64,000 bases of DNA from Ilyonectria destructans (Eukaryota; Ascomycota; Sordariomycetes; Hypocreales; Nectriaceae), in contig JAHEWK010000012.1 of assembly GCA_020740775.1 (NCBI GenBank), forward strand, positions 248,001 through 312,000, read 5' to 3'. The translations under genes were made by a program, and so were the position numbers. Numbering within the stretch: position 1 is the first letter of the stretch; each line of letters begins with the position of its first letter. Positions 33,917 through 46,123 of the stretch are shown in pieces. The notes beneath the pieces were generated by a model. The model had not been told where the DNA came from and did no database searches. It worked only from the letters and a program-made list of their open reading frames with translations.

Positions 33917-36734
33917 TCAGGCACTATTCATCTGCCGCCTCAGGCATTCGGTCACCACCGCTCCACCATACTTAGCTTGATACATCTTCATTCCCTCATT
34001 CCATGCCCGACGCAATCGAAATACAAGGTATCCGGTAATCGAAACATATGCAGAACAGCACTTAAATCGCAAGAATAAATTGGGGACCTTCAATGACATA
34101 CCTTTCCCTCCTGCTTCCTCACTTCCGTCATTTTCCAAGGCCAATGTTCGTAGCTTCATCATCCGTGTAGGTGACGTCCTGTCTGGGATTTCAACCCAGC
34201 TCTCTTGGAAAAAAGATCGAACTTTGCGAAACTGATCGCCGTCATAATTTTCATCCTTCATAATTCTCTTTAAGAGATCCTATCACGTCAATTAGTGACG
34301 CCAATCCCATGTATCTAACTTCACTCTTCACAGAGGAAATTTCTCACATTCATCCAGACCATCTATTTTCTGTTAGCCTGTCGCTTCTAAAGGGTCATAT
34401 AGCCGAACTCACGTTGTTTGCTGGTAAGTGAACCCATGTAAAACTGGGCTCATTGTCGGTGTACTCCATCTGTGAGCCAAATTTAACCTTCCCTGCGATC
34501 TGCTTCAAGCTTTTTATCGCCTCCTTCATACCTTTTGCTGGTCCCGAATCATAGATAACATCTTTTACGGTGCGAAATTGCTGAATCGGCCTCGAGATTT
34601 TCTCATCCTTGTAGAATTGGATCACAGAGGCTTGGAAGCTCGTCAGGATCGTCTCCAACTCCTTCTGGAACTGTGGTGCCTCGTAAGTTTCGCTGGCCCT
34701 CCATATAAGTTCAACGGGAGGATTTAGCAAAACATCCATCATTTCGTGGTCTTGGGTGTGTTGAGAGTGGTCCTCTTTTTGTTCTGTCTTCTCGGTTATC
34801 TCAGCGTTCTCAATCTCATCATCATCATCGTCTTCATCGTCATCCTTTGATGTGGCAAGGCCATTGGCGTTGTCCGTAAGCCGTCGCGTCGTCCACTCCT
34901 CTACCGGACTTGTTGATTTTTGGATCATGGCCTTTGCTGATTCCAGCATCTTGTCGATTTCCGCAGATCTGGGTAGGCTAGCAATGAGCAGCCACAGGAT
35001 TCTGGGAAGCTTCTTGAAGACCGCCCATTCGATAACGCTCTAGGTTTCGGATCCCGGGGGTGCAGATTTCTCCTCCTTTCTCGTAGGTCTCTTCTCGATG
35101 AGAAGCTTCGCAATATCGTGCCTTTCCCGGTTCTTTGACGCCCATATCAATGCCTCGTCCTGATTTTCATCTGAGCTGAAGTGGGCAGTCTTGAGCTTTG
35201 TTGATCTCAAGAGTTCTCTCATGGCCTTCTCCCGCGCTTTCGAAGCCTCCTTTTTGAATCCGACGCAGGGAGCCGTCTGGCTCTCGTCATTTCGTGCCGA
35301 AATATCCTCGTCACTCATATGCTCGAGAATTGTCTGGATTCTCTGAGGGTCTCCATGTCAAACTGCAAAGTGAAGTGCCGTTTCTTGCTTGGTGGTTCTG
35401 GCTCCTGGCTTAGCTCCCATTTTCAGCAAATACTTAAGCACAGCATGATGACGACCAGACTCGAATTCTGGCCTCCGTCTTTCGTCATTGCTTAGGCCAT
35501 CCGGGCCCAAATCCTCTGGCTTTTGCTTTGTCACATTCTCGGGAGACGCGAAGCTAACTAGGTGCAGCCCCATCTGACCGTCTTCATCCTTTGCGTCAAC
35601 TGGCACGTTTCCCCTTGGTCCTAGTAACAGCTTGACCACGCTTTCATAGCCCTGACTGCTCGCTCCATGAAGTGCCTTGAGTTTCTGATCATCGCCCAGT
35701 TTGATTTCTGCATGGTGCTCCAGCAGGAGTTCCACAAGCTTGACGTGACCATTGAAGCTCACCGAGTGGAAAGCGGCCCATCCGTCGTTGTCTAACACGT
35801 TGACATCTCGTATCTTAAGCTGACTGTCTTGCCCTTCTGGCCCAGAACGAAGCAAACTTCTCATGATGCCCTCACGTCGCAATGTCGTTGCTGCCATCAA
35901 TGGAGTCTTTCCATCGCTGTCACGAATGTCAACTCTTGATCCTGCTTCGAGAAGGCTGCTGGCAGCTTCATCGTGGCCCAACTTAACGGCTTCATGTAGC
36001 GCAGTCCGCCCGGTACGAGACTCCACGATGTCGAGAAGTGAGTTGTCGTTGCGGAGAAGAAGTTGGATGGCTTGCACATGCCCGTACTTGCTCGCAAAAT
36101 GTAGGGGAGACCGACCCGCCGAATCAAGGACTCTTGTCTCAGCCTTTTTCTCGAGAAGGAGCTCAATGATCTTTGTTCTCCCTTTCCAACAGGCCTTGTG
36201 GAGAGGAGTCCGTCCACGATGGTTTCGCATGTTGACATCAGCTCCCTGCTTGAGAAATTCATTTGCAAGATCCCAGGTTTCAAGAGAGCATGCTAAGTAC
36301 AACGGCTGCTTTTTCTGGTTGTCCTCGAGGGAGAGTTGTGCTCCGGCTTCTAATAATTTGGTGCTGGCCTTAATGAGCCCCCGACTGGCTGCAATGTGGA
36401 GAGCGCTCTGCCCTTTGTCGTCTCGATCGTTGATTTGCGTCTTGTCCATTCTTTCCAAGATATTTTGAAGTTTCTTAATCTCCTCGTCGCTCAAATCGTC
36501 AATTTTGCCTTTTTCCACTTCGCGTAGAAACTTGCGTAAGGATGCCGAGTAAATCATGATAGACTCATCTTTGTTTTCGGTGTGATTGGTCGCCGCAGGG
36601 TTCTCGACAGGCTCATCGACGATGGCCTCGTCGGCGTTCGACGGGCTTGAAGCCAGAATTGCCTCGTTCTTGGGGTCGGACGACTCTCCCGTACGCCCTG
36701 TAGAGTATTTATCGGTGGTTGCTTCAGGCTTCAT
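33917..36734 (-). pseudogene. Ankyrin-repeat gene broken by two in-frame stops and a 3' truncation
   Basis: Starting at ATG 36734 the frame encodes a ~100-residue acidic leader and at least eight ankyrin repeats (for example GQSALHIAASRGLIKASTKLL and RTPLHKACWKGRTKIIELLL). It hits TGA at 35358-35360 within another repeat (ETALHFAV, where Trp or similar is expected). The same frame continues open to TAG at 35040-35042, then again to 34413. Later exons 34362-34348 and 34279-34102 continue (VHLPANN, then MVWMN and DLLKRIMKDENYD). This part resembles the fungal ankyrin proteins with a C-terminal helical, CorA-like region. The expected remainder is missing before the thioesterase gene. The two stops with intact frame between them point to recent nonsense mutation rather than wrong splicing. 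Confidence 0.72.
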
Positions 36735-37183
36735 GACGCTGATGGTCCAGAGATGGCTGGTGCCTGGAATAGTACGAGAGTAGGGGGCACAGATAGCTAG
36801 AACTGAGTGAATTCAGCGTCAGGGCAGCAAGGCTGGAGAGAAGAGAAGGAAGAAAAACTGAAGAGCGGGTTGGCAGAGTTATCTCTTCCCCGAGCCTTGT
36901 TTCTAAAAGTGTAACTGGGCTGCTGAGAGGCTTCATTCTTTCTTGTCGTTAATTGGCCCGATGCTTGTGAACTCCCGCCCTTATGCAACAGCTGAACCGC
37001 AGTCATCAGCCAAGAGAATGAATGATTGGTGATCTAAATTACCGCGCTTGAAATGGAATAAGTAAAACTGTCATGTTAAAAGAGACTAGCAATCTTAGCA
37101 TACATAATGGGAAACGTCTTGGGATATTCAATCAAATGAGAATTAGTTTATAGTTATGTAAATGTACAGCGAGCACCAGCATC
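36735..37183. other. Intergenic, nothing recognised
   Basis: Promoter side of the ankyrin pseudogene and 3' flank of the sugar transporter gene. It includes an AT-rich stretch at about 37040-37180. Confidence 0.4.
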
Positions 37184-39136
37184 TTACGAATAAGCAAGCC
37201 AGCCGTGCCAAGCATTCCTCAAACGCTCTGCCCTCGACATCGACATGTACGCTGTGTTAGCCAGCCTCTCCTGCAGTTCTTTGAACTTGGCCGTCTCAGC
37301 TCCCTTGTCAAAAAGAATATCCAACTCAAGATACGATAGCTTCTTTGTTTCGGGCAGGCGAAAGTAGCACCAGGTTAGACATAGGAAAGCCGTTGCAGCA
37401 TAGATAAAACAAGACCTACCCGCTAGATTCCAAGCGGTGGGGTTCAAAAGCTGCGGCATGACAACGTTGTTGACAATGGTGAAGATATTGTACACTACCC
37501 TTGCGAGGGCGACTGTCTTGACTCTGAGACGCGTTGAAGGGATCTCGGCGACGATAACGTAGCAAGTTGGACCGATGGTCATGTTGTAGGTAAAAGTCAT
37601 AAAGATGATGAGAGACCCAAGGGCCCAGTTCATGGCAGGGTGGCCTTCCAGGTAAACGGCAATAAAGCCGCCGGTAGTGAGCATAATGACTGCTGCTGCC
37701 AGCCCGGCAAGGTACAGCCTGCGCCGGCCAACAACCGATAGTAAAAGCCAGGATATCATCCCCCCGAAGATGCCGAGACCATACATTCCGGTGGCAAGAC
37801 TGAATGATTTAGATGATTCGAAGCCGGCCTGTTCCAAAAAATAAGGGGCGTATCCGGTCAATGTGGCGCCACACAAAGCTTGACAGGACCAGGCCATGCA
37901 GGAGATCTCGGTCCTGCGAAGGTTCGAGCCTCTAAACAGATCTGCAAAGCTTGCACCTCCATATCCGAGTTTCTTCTCGACCGAATTGACATGTTGCATG
38001 ACGGCGATCGTGTCGTCAATGTTTAAATATTTGTCGCTCGTGAGTCGTTGGAGGGATTGTCGAGCTTCTGGCAGTCTCTCGTGGCGAACAAGCCACCCTA
38101 TCGAAAGCTGGTCAGTAAATAGCTAAACAATACGACCAATTGACGTCTCTCTTACAAGGACTTTCTGGGGCAAATTGGATGGCAAACAACAATGGAGCCG
38201 CCCACGCCCATTGCAGCGCAAATGGTAGACGGTATGACCATTGAGATGTATCGTGAACAAGAGATCGGAGAATTCCAGTGCCCAGAAGCTGACCGATAAG
38301 CCAGCACATATTGACGTTGCTGAGGAGACAAGCCCGCACGACCGAGGGAACTACTTCAGCGGCATATGTTGCTGCTAGGGTTTGGATAATGCCCCATGAT
38401 AGACCTGGTGTTGGAAATGTTAGCTGCGATGCTAAACTGTATCAACTGTAGGAAGAGTATGGGTTCAGGCGGTAAACTCACCACAGAGAGCTTGGGAAGC
38501 CAACAACATGGCGATGTTGTGAGCGAAGAAGGCGGGGAATACCGCAAGACACATCCAAATGAGACTGGCGATCATGACCTTCCGGTACCCAATGATATAG
38601 GTGATGTATCCATGGGCTAAAAGACCAATGATCTCACAAGCGACAGCTGCGTTTTGTAAGCCCATCTGCCACAGCGGTGAGATCTCGTAGGCTTGATCTT
38701 CTGGAGAATCGGCAAGTGGCAGTCTTGGCTCTCCATACCTGCGTCTAAAGGACGGAAAGGCGATGAATCCAGAGATGAGTGATTTATCGTACGCCTCCAT
38801 CACAACCGTAAGGAACAGAAGTAGTGACCATGAGATGGCCTTGGGGTATTTTCTGCAGCACTCAAAGAGGGTCATGTCTTTTTCAGCGGCGAGGCCACGC
38901 CGGACGCGTGCGCCCGTCTCGTCCGAGCTTGTCGATGCGCGCGGAAGCCATAACACGTTTCTCACAGCTTCGGCGTGTACATGGGAAGTATGACGCCCGA
39001 GCTCTTCTCCGTCTGGAGGCTGGATCTCCGACACAGACGACTCATTATGCGAGAAGGCAGGTTTTGGGGTAATAGGTATCAGGACAATCTCATCTCTGCT
39101 AGTATTGTTGGGGTTGTTATTTGAACCGAACAACAT
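37184..39136 (-). CDS. MFS sugar (maltose/alpha-glucoside-type) transporter
   Basis: Three minus-strand exons, 39136-38482, 38404-38156 and 38097-37184, give 605 residues with frames intact. Family signs: long hydrophilic N-terminus, then KAISWSLLLFLTVVMEAYDKSLI (first helix), GYRKVMIASL, PESPWWLVRHERLPEA at the central loop (across an intron), SVVGRRRLYLAG, AEIPSTRLRVKT and LPETKKLSYLELDILFDKG at the C-terminus. The PETK...ELDxLF ending and central PESPWWL motif are those of fungal maltose and alpha-glucoside permeases in the sugar porter family. About 12 membrane helices. It probably imports sugars at the plasma membrane by proton symport; the exact substrate is not readable. No lesion. Confidence 0.87.
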
Positions 39137-42100
39137 TTCAAGAAGATGAAAGGTTCGGGATCAAAAGATAAGGAAAAGGAGAGACGTTGGAAGCCGATAA
39201 GATGAACGCTTCTTGGTGTCAAGAGCTCCACAATATTCTGCGGGCAACACAAGGTTATATACGAAACGGCCTCATCCATACTTCCTTAATGCGAGACACG
39301 GGGAAACGAACTTTGGGTCTTATGCACCCCAGCTCAGCCCCGTCGTGGGTCATTTCCCCAGGTTTTCCCCTGCTTTTCCCCTGATTTTCGTGAAAGCAAG
39401 TTACGGGCCGAGAGAAAACGCCATGTTTGACTCGTGATTTCGAGGCTGAGAGATATCGGTCCTATCTGCTCGGCACGTTGAGTAGCTAACGGCGAGGTGG
39501 TGTGTGAGGTGGTGTGATGCCCTCGTGTCGGCCCGACAAGACGCAGCTAACGAAAGCCTCAAAGTCTAAGTCGCTGCCACATCTCTTTAAGCGCCTTTCT
39601 GTTCTCCGTACTGTATCCACAATTGCCGTTGAGCTCACAGGAATGGGGATTTTGGTGAAGATCTCTCCTCTTTTCGTGTACACAAAATGGATTAGCAAGA
39701 TCAGTGATACCTTTGCATTGCGTAAAGATGGGTGGGAACGGATGTACCGCCGTGCGATCTCTTCGCCGATCTCCTTTACTGGCTCTAATCCATGTCCAAT
39801 ACGAAAAAAGCGCTTCATCGCGCCAAATGGATGGGGCGAGCAGGGCCAGAGCTAGTGGTAGATGAGGGGCCTCTTCGATCGCAGTCGCTGACAAGATGTC
39901 CGGAGTCGTAGTCCAAGACCGTCTCAGAAGCCCCCTTTTCCTTCTCTCTATTGAATGCCTTGGTATCGACCTGTCCTGAACTCGGCGGAAGAGGAGTCTA
40001 GAAGCTAAATAAGCCACTCGCTTACGCGGAAAGGCTTGACTGGCGCTACCTTGAGGGGAACTGACCCCGGTCGTCTAGTTCCAGTCGTTTGGTCCTAGCC
40101 CTGTCGGTTGTAACTAGAGGTGACGAGTCCCAGGATCAGATGCAGGTGAACATGGCACCAGTGAGTACCTATGATCAAGACTGCGGGCTCTACGTTTACT
40201 AATCGACGTCCACGTTCGTGACCCGCAGGTGTACAGGGACGGACATGAAGTTCTCGGGGTTTTTGCAGATGATATAAAACGCTGAGCGTGGCTCATGCGT
40301 ACTGACGCCACGATGACAGGACTGACAGCCCCGGATGGGCCATGTCAACCTGGGTTGACAGGATGCAATACGACACGGATGATCTACAACGGTTCCAAGT
40401 TGGACGGGGAAGCAAGACGATGTACTACTACATAGACGAATGCATGTCTGCGCTAAATCATGGATGGAATACAAGGATAAGATCCGAACGCTTCTCCGCG
40501 CTCTCCGAATGCAGCCAACCACGATCCCTGTATGATCTTTCTCCTTGCGCTCGACCTTTGTGCCACCAATGCAGTATGGTCGAACGCGACATCTGACCCT
40601 CCTGTCAGGCCCCAAGGTCGTTTATCGTGTCCGAGCGAAGCTTTGGTCAGACGTCACATTTAGCCATCTCTATATACGCTACTATCAGCTCCCTCTGATG
40701 GAGTGTGCACTTCATTTTCGGACTGAACCGTTAACCACATGTCAGAATGCAACATCAGACCTGGAACGGATCGTAGCTAGTGTGAGGGCCAGTGCCACAG
40801 TGACATCCATGTCAACCTGTGGCCCGATGAATGATCGACCTGAGTCGGCTAGTCCCAGCTAAATTGCCTACACTGATGACAAGTCACTTGTTCTGCGTGT
40901 GGGAAGGATATCGCGAACTAAATCAGGTAGGTTCTGCAAAAGAGTCACGAGTACTCGCGTAACGATGGCGGACTTGAAGTAGTATTGAGACAGTACTGCT
41001 TGACGACTCTACCCCCGACGCCATCCTTTGCAATGAAACTGCCTCGGATGAAGAGTTGCATGCCCTATGATGAGGTCCATCTTGGGGTGCAGACGCGCCA
41101 GGTATGGAGGAGGTACTGCGGAGAATCTTCAGGCTAAACAAGGGCCTCAGGTCCGGGCCCAATGGAAGACATACTTATTACGAGCAGGACGGGATGTCGC
41201 ATTGGCGGCCATAGCAAAAGTAGAATGAACACTCCGATAATACATAGTGTAATGATAGCCTATATGTTGTGCAACACAGGACCCTGTCATGTTGAGAAAA
41301 CAGAGGGTTCATTCGAAATCCAATATATTGTCGGCTCCACTCTTGCTTAAATCTCAGGAGCAAATCCCAATTTCTTTCCATAGATGCGTTGCAAAATTAG
41401 ACCCTTGTTAGCTGTTGCAGCTTTGATGTGCTAGGTACGTTTTCATCACTTCAATATGCCCCTGTGTTTGATCCCTTGGCCTACCCCCAATAGAATTGTG
41501 ACAAGTCCACCCAACTGCACAATGAGCTGATGGCTTTTTGTCATTATGGCGTTTCTCTCTTCTTCTTCTGTTGCAGCATGAACATAGCCCTAAGTTCCCG
41601 ACTGTCGAAAAATGGCCTGCGACATGATTGACTGACACCCTTCTATGACTGAGGCAACTCCGATCAGCCAGTTCGTTGCTTAGAAAATGCTTCTTCCTCG
41701 GGAACACAGCAGCACGATGTATGGACCGCAAAGAGAGCTTTATGGGGCATTCGGTCACAACTTCCATCTCATATTTATGATATCAACATGAAAGTCATCA
41801 ATCCTTTCCCCATAAGATTTTCGATCGAGTATTGCTATTCTCACACAAGTGCATGCCGCAATTCTAAAGATAATTATCAACAATGAACCTGAAAAGTATA
41901 GCAGTTGTGGAAAGGTCATTTAATAAGACTAATATTGTATGTTTATCTCTCCTAATAATACATTCAATCTCATTTATTCGTTAGATTTAATAAGAACGGT
42001 AGGCTTCTAGACTAAGAACGTACCTCTCGGATGCATGGATGCTAGGTACATCGATACATAAGGCTTAGGTGAAATGGTGTGTGCCTCTGTGCGAATCGTA

Positions 42101-42155
42101 AACTCATGTTCAATTATAACCAATCCATATCATGTTTATCCCTCTCCCACCGCTC
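39137..42155. other. Gene-poor 3-kb stretch, nothing firmly recognised
   Basis: Overlapping short frames occur on both strands without recognisable family motifs or splice structure. The frame 39486-39818 (minus, 110 codons, MKRFFRIGHGLEPVKEIGEE...) has normal-looking amino-acid composition but no family; it could be a small gene or a remnant. 41800-42130 is AT-rich. No terminal repeats were found. Confidence 0.4.
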
Positions 42156-43103
42156 TCACTCATCATCCCCGCTCCTCTCCCCCTTGACCAAAATCGCAAT
42201 CGACGTGCCCTCTCTCGTCCGACACGTCTTCCCGCCACACGCCGCCTGAATGGCGCGGATCGCATACGAATGCACCGTCAACGACACCACATCGCCGCAC
42301 TCGCGGCTCCAGATGTCCTCCAACGCCGTCTGCTTCCGCGCGACGTGCTCGTCGTCCGTCTCGGCGTGCCCGTCCCGCCCGAAGCTGTCCTCCTCGGCGA
42401 ACCCGTCCTCCAGCTCGTACGCCGGGTAGTTCTCGCGGATCCACGACGCCGGGCGGCGCAGGTCGCACGTGTGCAGCGTGATGCGCTCGCGAAGAAGTTC
42501 CTTGACGATGGGCTGGAAGGGCTGGCTGTGGGCGACCATCAGCGGACCGAAGATGTACTCGGTTGTCTGCAGGCAGCGCGCGAGCGGGCTGGTGAAGAGG
42601 GTTTGCGGGAGCGGCGCGCCGTCGGTGGTGATGAGGTCGGTCCAGAAGGTGTTGAGGTCGCGGGCTTGTTGGATGCCGACGTCTGTGAGATGGGCGTCGA
42701 ACCAAGTCTCCTTGTCGTCGCCGTTTAAAAACGACACTTTAGTCTAGCTAATGTTAGATTACCAGTCTGTTCAACAGATATCGCCAATCACACTCACATC
42801 CCACTCAACCGTGCCCACCTCGGCATGCTTCTTATTATGATACCCATACCCGTGGCGCGTCAGGTACAGCACCTTGTACACCACATTGTCCGGCGTCGTC
42901 TCGTTGAGCCACTTGACATAGGCCGCGAACCGCACCCAGTCCCGCTGGTCAGGCGAGCTCGCGTCGTCGGAGGGATACTTCTCGCCCGGGACCAGCCCGA
43001 GATGCGGCTGCGTGGTGACCTTGTGGCCAGCGTATTGATGCCTCAGGTCGAAGAGGTCGGAAAAGACGCCGCTCTCGGTGGAAAAGACCCAGCGGGGAGT
43101 CAT
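42156..43103 (-). CDS. Histidine phosphatase (phosphoglycerate-mutase-like, PMU1-like)
   Basis: Exons 43103-42798 and 42743-42156 (54-bp intron, GTGAGT donor, CTAG acceptor) encode 297 residues. The catalytic RHG motif is LTRHGYGYHN near residue 83-92, with TSPLARCLQTTEYIFGPL (Arg) after it and the second catalytic His in SLTVHSYAIRA. Family: histidine phosphatase superfamily branch 1, resembling yeast Pmu1-type proteins. Likely acts on small phosphorylated metabolites; substrate unknown. The coding DNA of exon 2 is very GC-rich at third positions, which makes long spurious frames in the other two frames and on the other strand. No lesion. Confidence 0.85.
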
Positions 43104-43741
43104 GACTGCTGGCTAGGTGACCGAAGTGAGGTTGAGGAGTCGCCGTCAACTCTCTCTCGATGCTTGTTGATACTGAGGGGTTTGGTCGTGTGACCCGGAA
43201 GCATGCGATTCCAATTCCACCACTTACGGCCCGAGCAGACCCGTCGATATGCGCCTGCGGGCTCTTGGTCATTTACTACGTGGGCGAGAGATACGCGAGG
43301 TTCGATTTGATATGCCAATTCACGACGTGTCTCACCTTGGCCGTTTAGATAACGTCACCTTAGGTGTGAGTCAGCTTGGTGGTTCATGAGATTCCTGCCC
43401 TGATGGAGGCCGCTAACATTCCGTCTTCGAGTCCACTGCGGGGGCGCACTGACGAAAGAGACCCGCTAAATAAAGCTGTCTGAACCAAAATGGCATGCGA
43501 CCAGAAATGCGGCCTACAAAAGAACTCAAGAGTCTGTTCTGGCTTCGTTTCTCATCATGTAAGCAATTCAAGAACTCATACCACACTGCGTCTCAAGGTA
43601 GATTCATGACATGTCAAAGTGCAATGAGATAAGATGCAACGGGGCAAGATGCAATGGAAAATATGAGCAACATATCCTCTCTCATGTACGTCAATCATTT
43701 AGATGCATCAACTACCCAATGCACAATTCCAACCCCCGTCC
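43104..43741. other. Intergenic, nothing recognised
   Basis: 638 bp between the histidine phosphatase start (minus) and the DUF4246 gene 3' end (minus). No gene seen. Confidence 0.45.
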
Positions 43742-45642
43742 CTAATGCTCGCAGAAACTCCACTCGACAGTCTTGAGATTTTGATTCGTAGTCTCCTGAA
43801 GCACCGTCCGCTCCGCCATCAGATCCTCCCGCAGATCCTTGGCATCCTTCTCACTGATGGGGAAGTCCATGTTGTTCACCACCATGGCCGTCACCTCCGG
43901 AGGCAGCTTTCCCACCCGGTCCGAGGGCAGCGCGCTCTTGGCCCACCAGTGCAGCTGCTGCGGAGGCACGTTTGCAGTCGACGGGATAGGTATGGCTGGG
44001 TCGACCAGGAACAGCGCCAGGATCTTGCGGTGGCCCGGTCGCGTCTTGTCGGCCAGCTCAAAGGGGCTGACGTGGTGCTGGTAGACGTTGGGGAAGAAGA
44101 GCATGCGGTCCGCCCGCGTGACAACGCTGCCAATGTCCTGAAGCGTATCCCCATTACTCTTAATGGCAAATGTGCGGTCAATGGAGTCATGGTCGCCCTG
44201 CTCATACCCGAGGTCTGACGCCAGCTCCTCCCGGTTGGCAGCCGTCCGGAAGTCCAGGCGGCACTCGGTGATATTGTCGCAGTCATAGTAGTAGAGAGCT
44301 GTTGCGCAAATGTGTTCGTTGAGCTGGCCCTCAATATGCCAAGATCCGCCGTCGTAGGTGGGCTTCTCGGGTGTAAGATGGATGTTGGCCAGCTTGACAA
44401 TCACCTGGACCCGGGTTGCGTCGTCAAAGAAACCAGACGTCTTGATGTCACTGGCCTTCAGCTGGATCAGGCTGTCAATGTCTCCCTTGACATCCGGCTG
44501 GAACGTGCTGTGTGTTTCCTGAAACCACGCCTTATCAAGCCGCTCACGCTCAGAACCTTCGTATCCATCCTCCCAGGGCTCGTCCTCGTCTCTGGGATCT
44601 TCGTCCTCGTTGACAGGCCGGTTATATGGGCGGCACTCACTTCCATCGCAGATGTCCTCGGCCGTGCAGTCGGTGCCAACGCTCTTTACGACAAAGCGCT
44701 CAACCTCAAACTCGTCAGGCCATCGGAGGACGATGTCCCAGGCGGGCAGGGCCTTTTCAATGAACTTTTCAATGATGGGATAGAGCTCTGCATGTTCCAC
44801 GGGGTGCAAATTGTTGATGTAGCTTTCGATCCGAGGATGCTCGCCCGTCAGATCCACGTCGCAGGGAAGCCACTGGAAACGCGATGATAAAACGTCGATC
44901 GGCACGCTCCTTATCCAAGTGGCACGGGCAGATTCTCGGACCATGGGCTGTTCAGGGACCACAGTACCCATGCCGCAGTTTTCAAGGCAGTTCTGAACGG
45001 TAATTCGCCGATCCGGGAGGATCAGGGTCCGGCCGTACAGGAGAGGCCAAAGCGATGGGTGGACGAGATCGAGGACCTTGCCGTCGCTGCCCGGGTGCTA
45101 ATCCAGATGGTCGGCAGGGACATTCTCCAGAGGCGCCACGGCGGACTTGAGGGCCTCGCGAAGGTCATCTGGGACGAGCTTGTCCGACTTGATGGCACAC
45201 GCACTGTAGTCCATGACAGGGATCAGACCTGTCTTTTCGTAAATCTCTGCCTTTTTGCAGAGTTCCTTGATACACTGGGGAAATGTGAGCAACTGAGTTG
45301 TGGCAATCAAGACCGGACGGGAACACATACAGCATCTGCCATGTCTTCGTTGAAGGATCCGAATTCGACATATTCAGACCAGGGCATCTCGAGAGCTTCC
45401 TTTTTCCACTTGACCACGATCTCGGGATCATTGACCTTTCGCCACCAATCGGGCTTGTTGGTAATGTCTTCCATCAGCCTGAGCATGCACACCTCACGGA
45501 TGGTAAGAGTATTGGCACTCCAGTCCCGGTCATGAATGCCAATGAGGGTATGGAAGGCACCCGCAGGATAGTAGGTTAGGGGGAGGCCAAAGCCTGGGAG
45601 GCGGAGGGTTCCATCAACGCTCGTTTTGATTTGCTGGGACAT
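43742..45642 (-). pseudogene. DUF4246 protein gene with one in-frame TAG
   Basis: Exons 45642-45331 and 45274-43742 give 614 codons in one frame, apart from TAG at 45098-45100. Around it the frame reads VPADHLD, stop, HPGSDGKVLDLVHPSLWPLLYG; family members known to me have Trp there, consistent with TGG to TAG (C to T in a CpA context on the plus strand). Family: DUF4246, a fungal protein family. Motifs: GFGLPLTYYP near the N-terminus, LYGRTLILP, GGSWHIEGQLNEHI and QHHVSPFELADKTRPGHRKIL. His/Glu/His/Arg spacing resembles 2-oxoglutarate/Fe(II) oxygenases; this is inference. If the stop is real, only the first ~180 residues would be made. A start at ATG 44971 would give only the C-terminal part. 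Confidence 0.75.
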
Positions 45643-45955
45643 GATGACGAGGTTGCGGGCTTGCCAATTGACTGGTCGCTGTGCAAATGTCGACCAGCGA
45701 GCGCACAGGAGACGAATAAATACTCGAATATATCGTACGCGGTGCAGCGGATTCAGCAGGCAGAGGGTGCGTGGGTGAGGATGAAGCCAGCAGGCACCCA
45801 GCATCCACCGCCCTTCTCCATCAGTCCAGACTCCAAATTCCGCCTTGGGTGATTCAGCTGCATGAGCTACTTAAGTTATGGCAGATGACCCACTTGGAGT
45901 GCCTGTGGCTGAGACTTGTCGGCTAAAATATCGTAGAAACCGAGTCAAATAGTGG
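45643..45955. other. Upstream flank of DUF4246, to the copia insertion
   Basis: 313 bp of promoter-side sequence. The copia element's duplication CCCAG follows at 45956-45960. Nothing else recognised. Confidence 0.4.
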
Positions 45956-45960
45956 CCCAG
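45956..45960 (+). repeat. Target site duplication CCCAG, left copy
   Basis: CCCAG precedes the left LTR and recurs at 53003-53007 right after the right LTR. Confidence 0.9.
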
Positions 45961-46123
45961 TGTTGCAAGGTGCTAGGAGTGATTGGTCAAAGCAGCCCCA
46001 CTATAGGGGCTCTGCTCCAACGTATATTACGGCGGCAGACTGCTCTTTACTCTATTAGAATTTAAGGCTTATTTATACTATTATTAGTATATACTTATTA
46101 GGATAATTGTATAGCTTATAACA
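45961..46123 (+). repeat. 5' LTR of the copia element
   Basis: 163 bp. The outer ~100 bp keeps normal base composition (GGGGCTCTGC, ATTACGGCGGCAG); mutation density rises toward the inside. It aligns base for base with 52840-53002. Confidence 0.88.

Noticed and set aside
39486..39818. 110-codon minus-strand frame as a gene
   Set aside because: Composition is protein-like but no motif, splice sites or start context decide it, and a frame on the other strand overlaps it.
42132..42747. GC-rich frames overlapping the histidine phosphatase exon 2
   Set aside because: High third-position GC removes stops in the other frames; only the minus frame with RHG and TVHS has family motifs.
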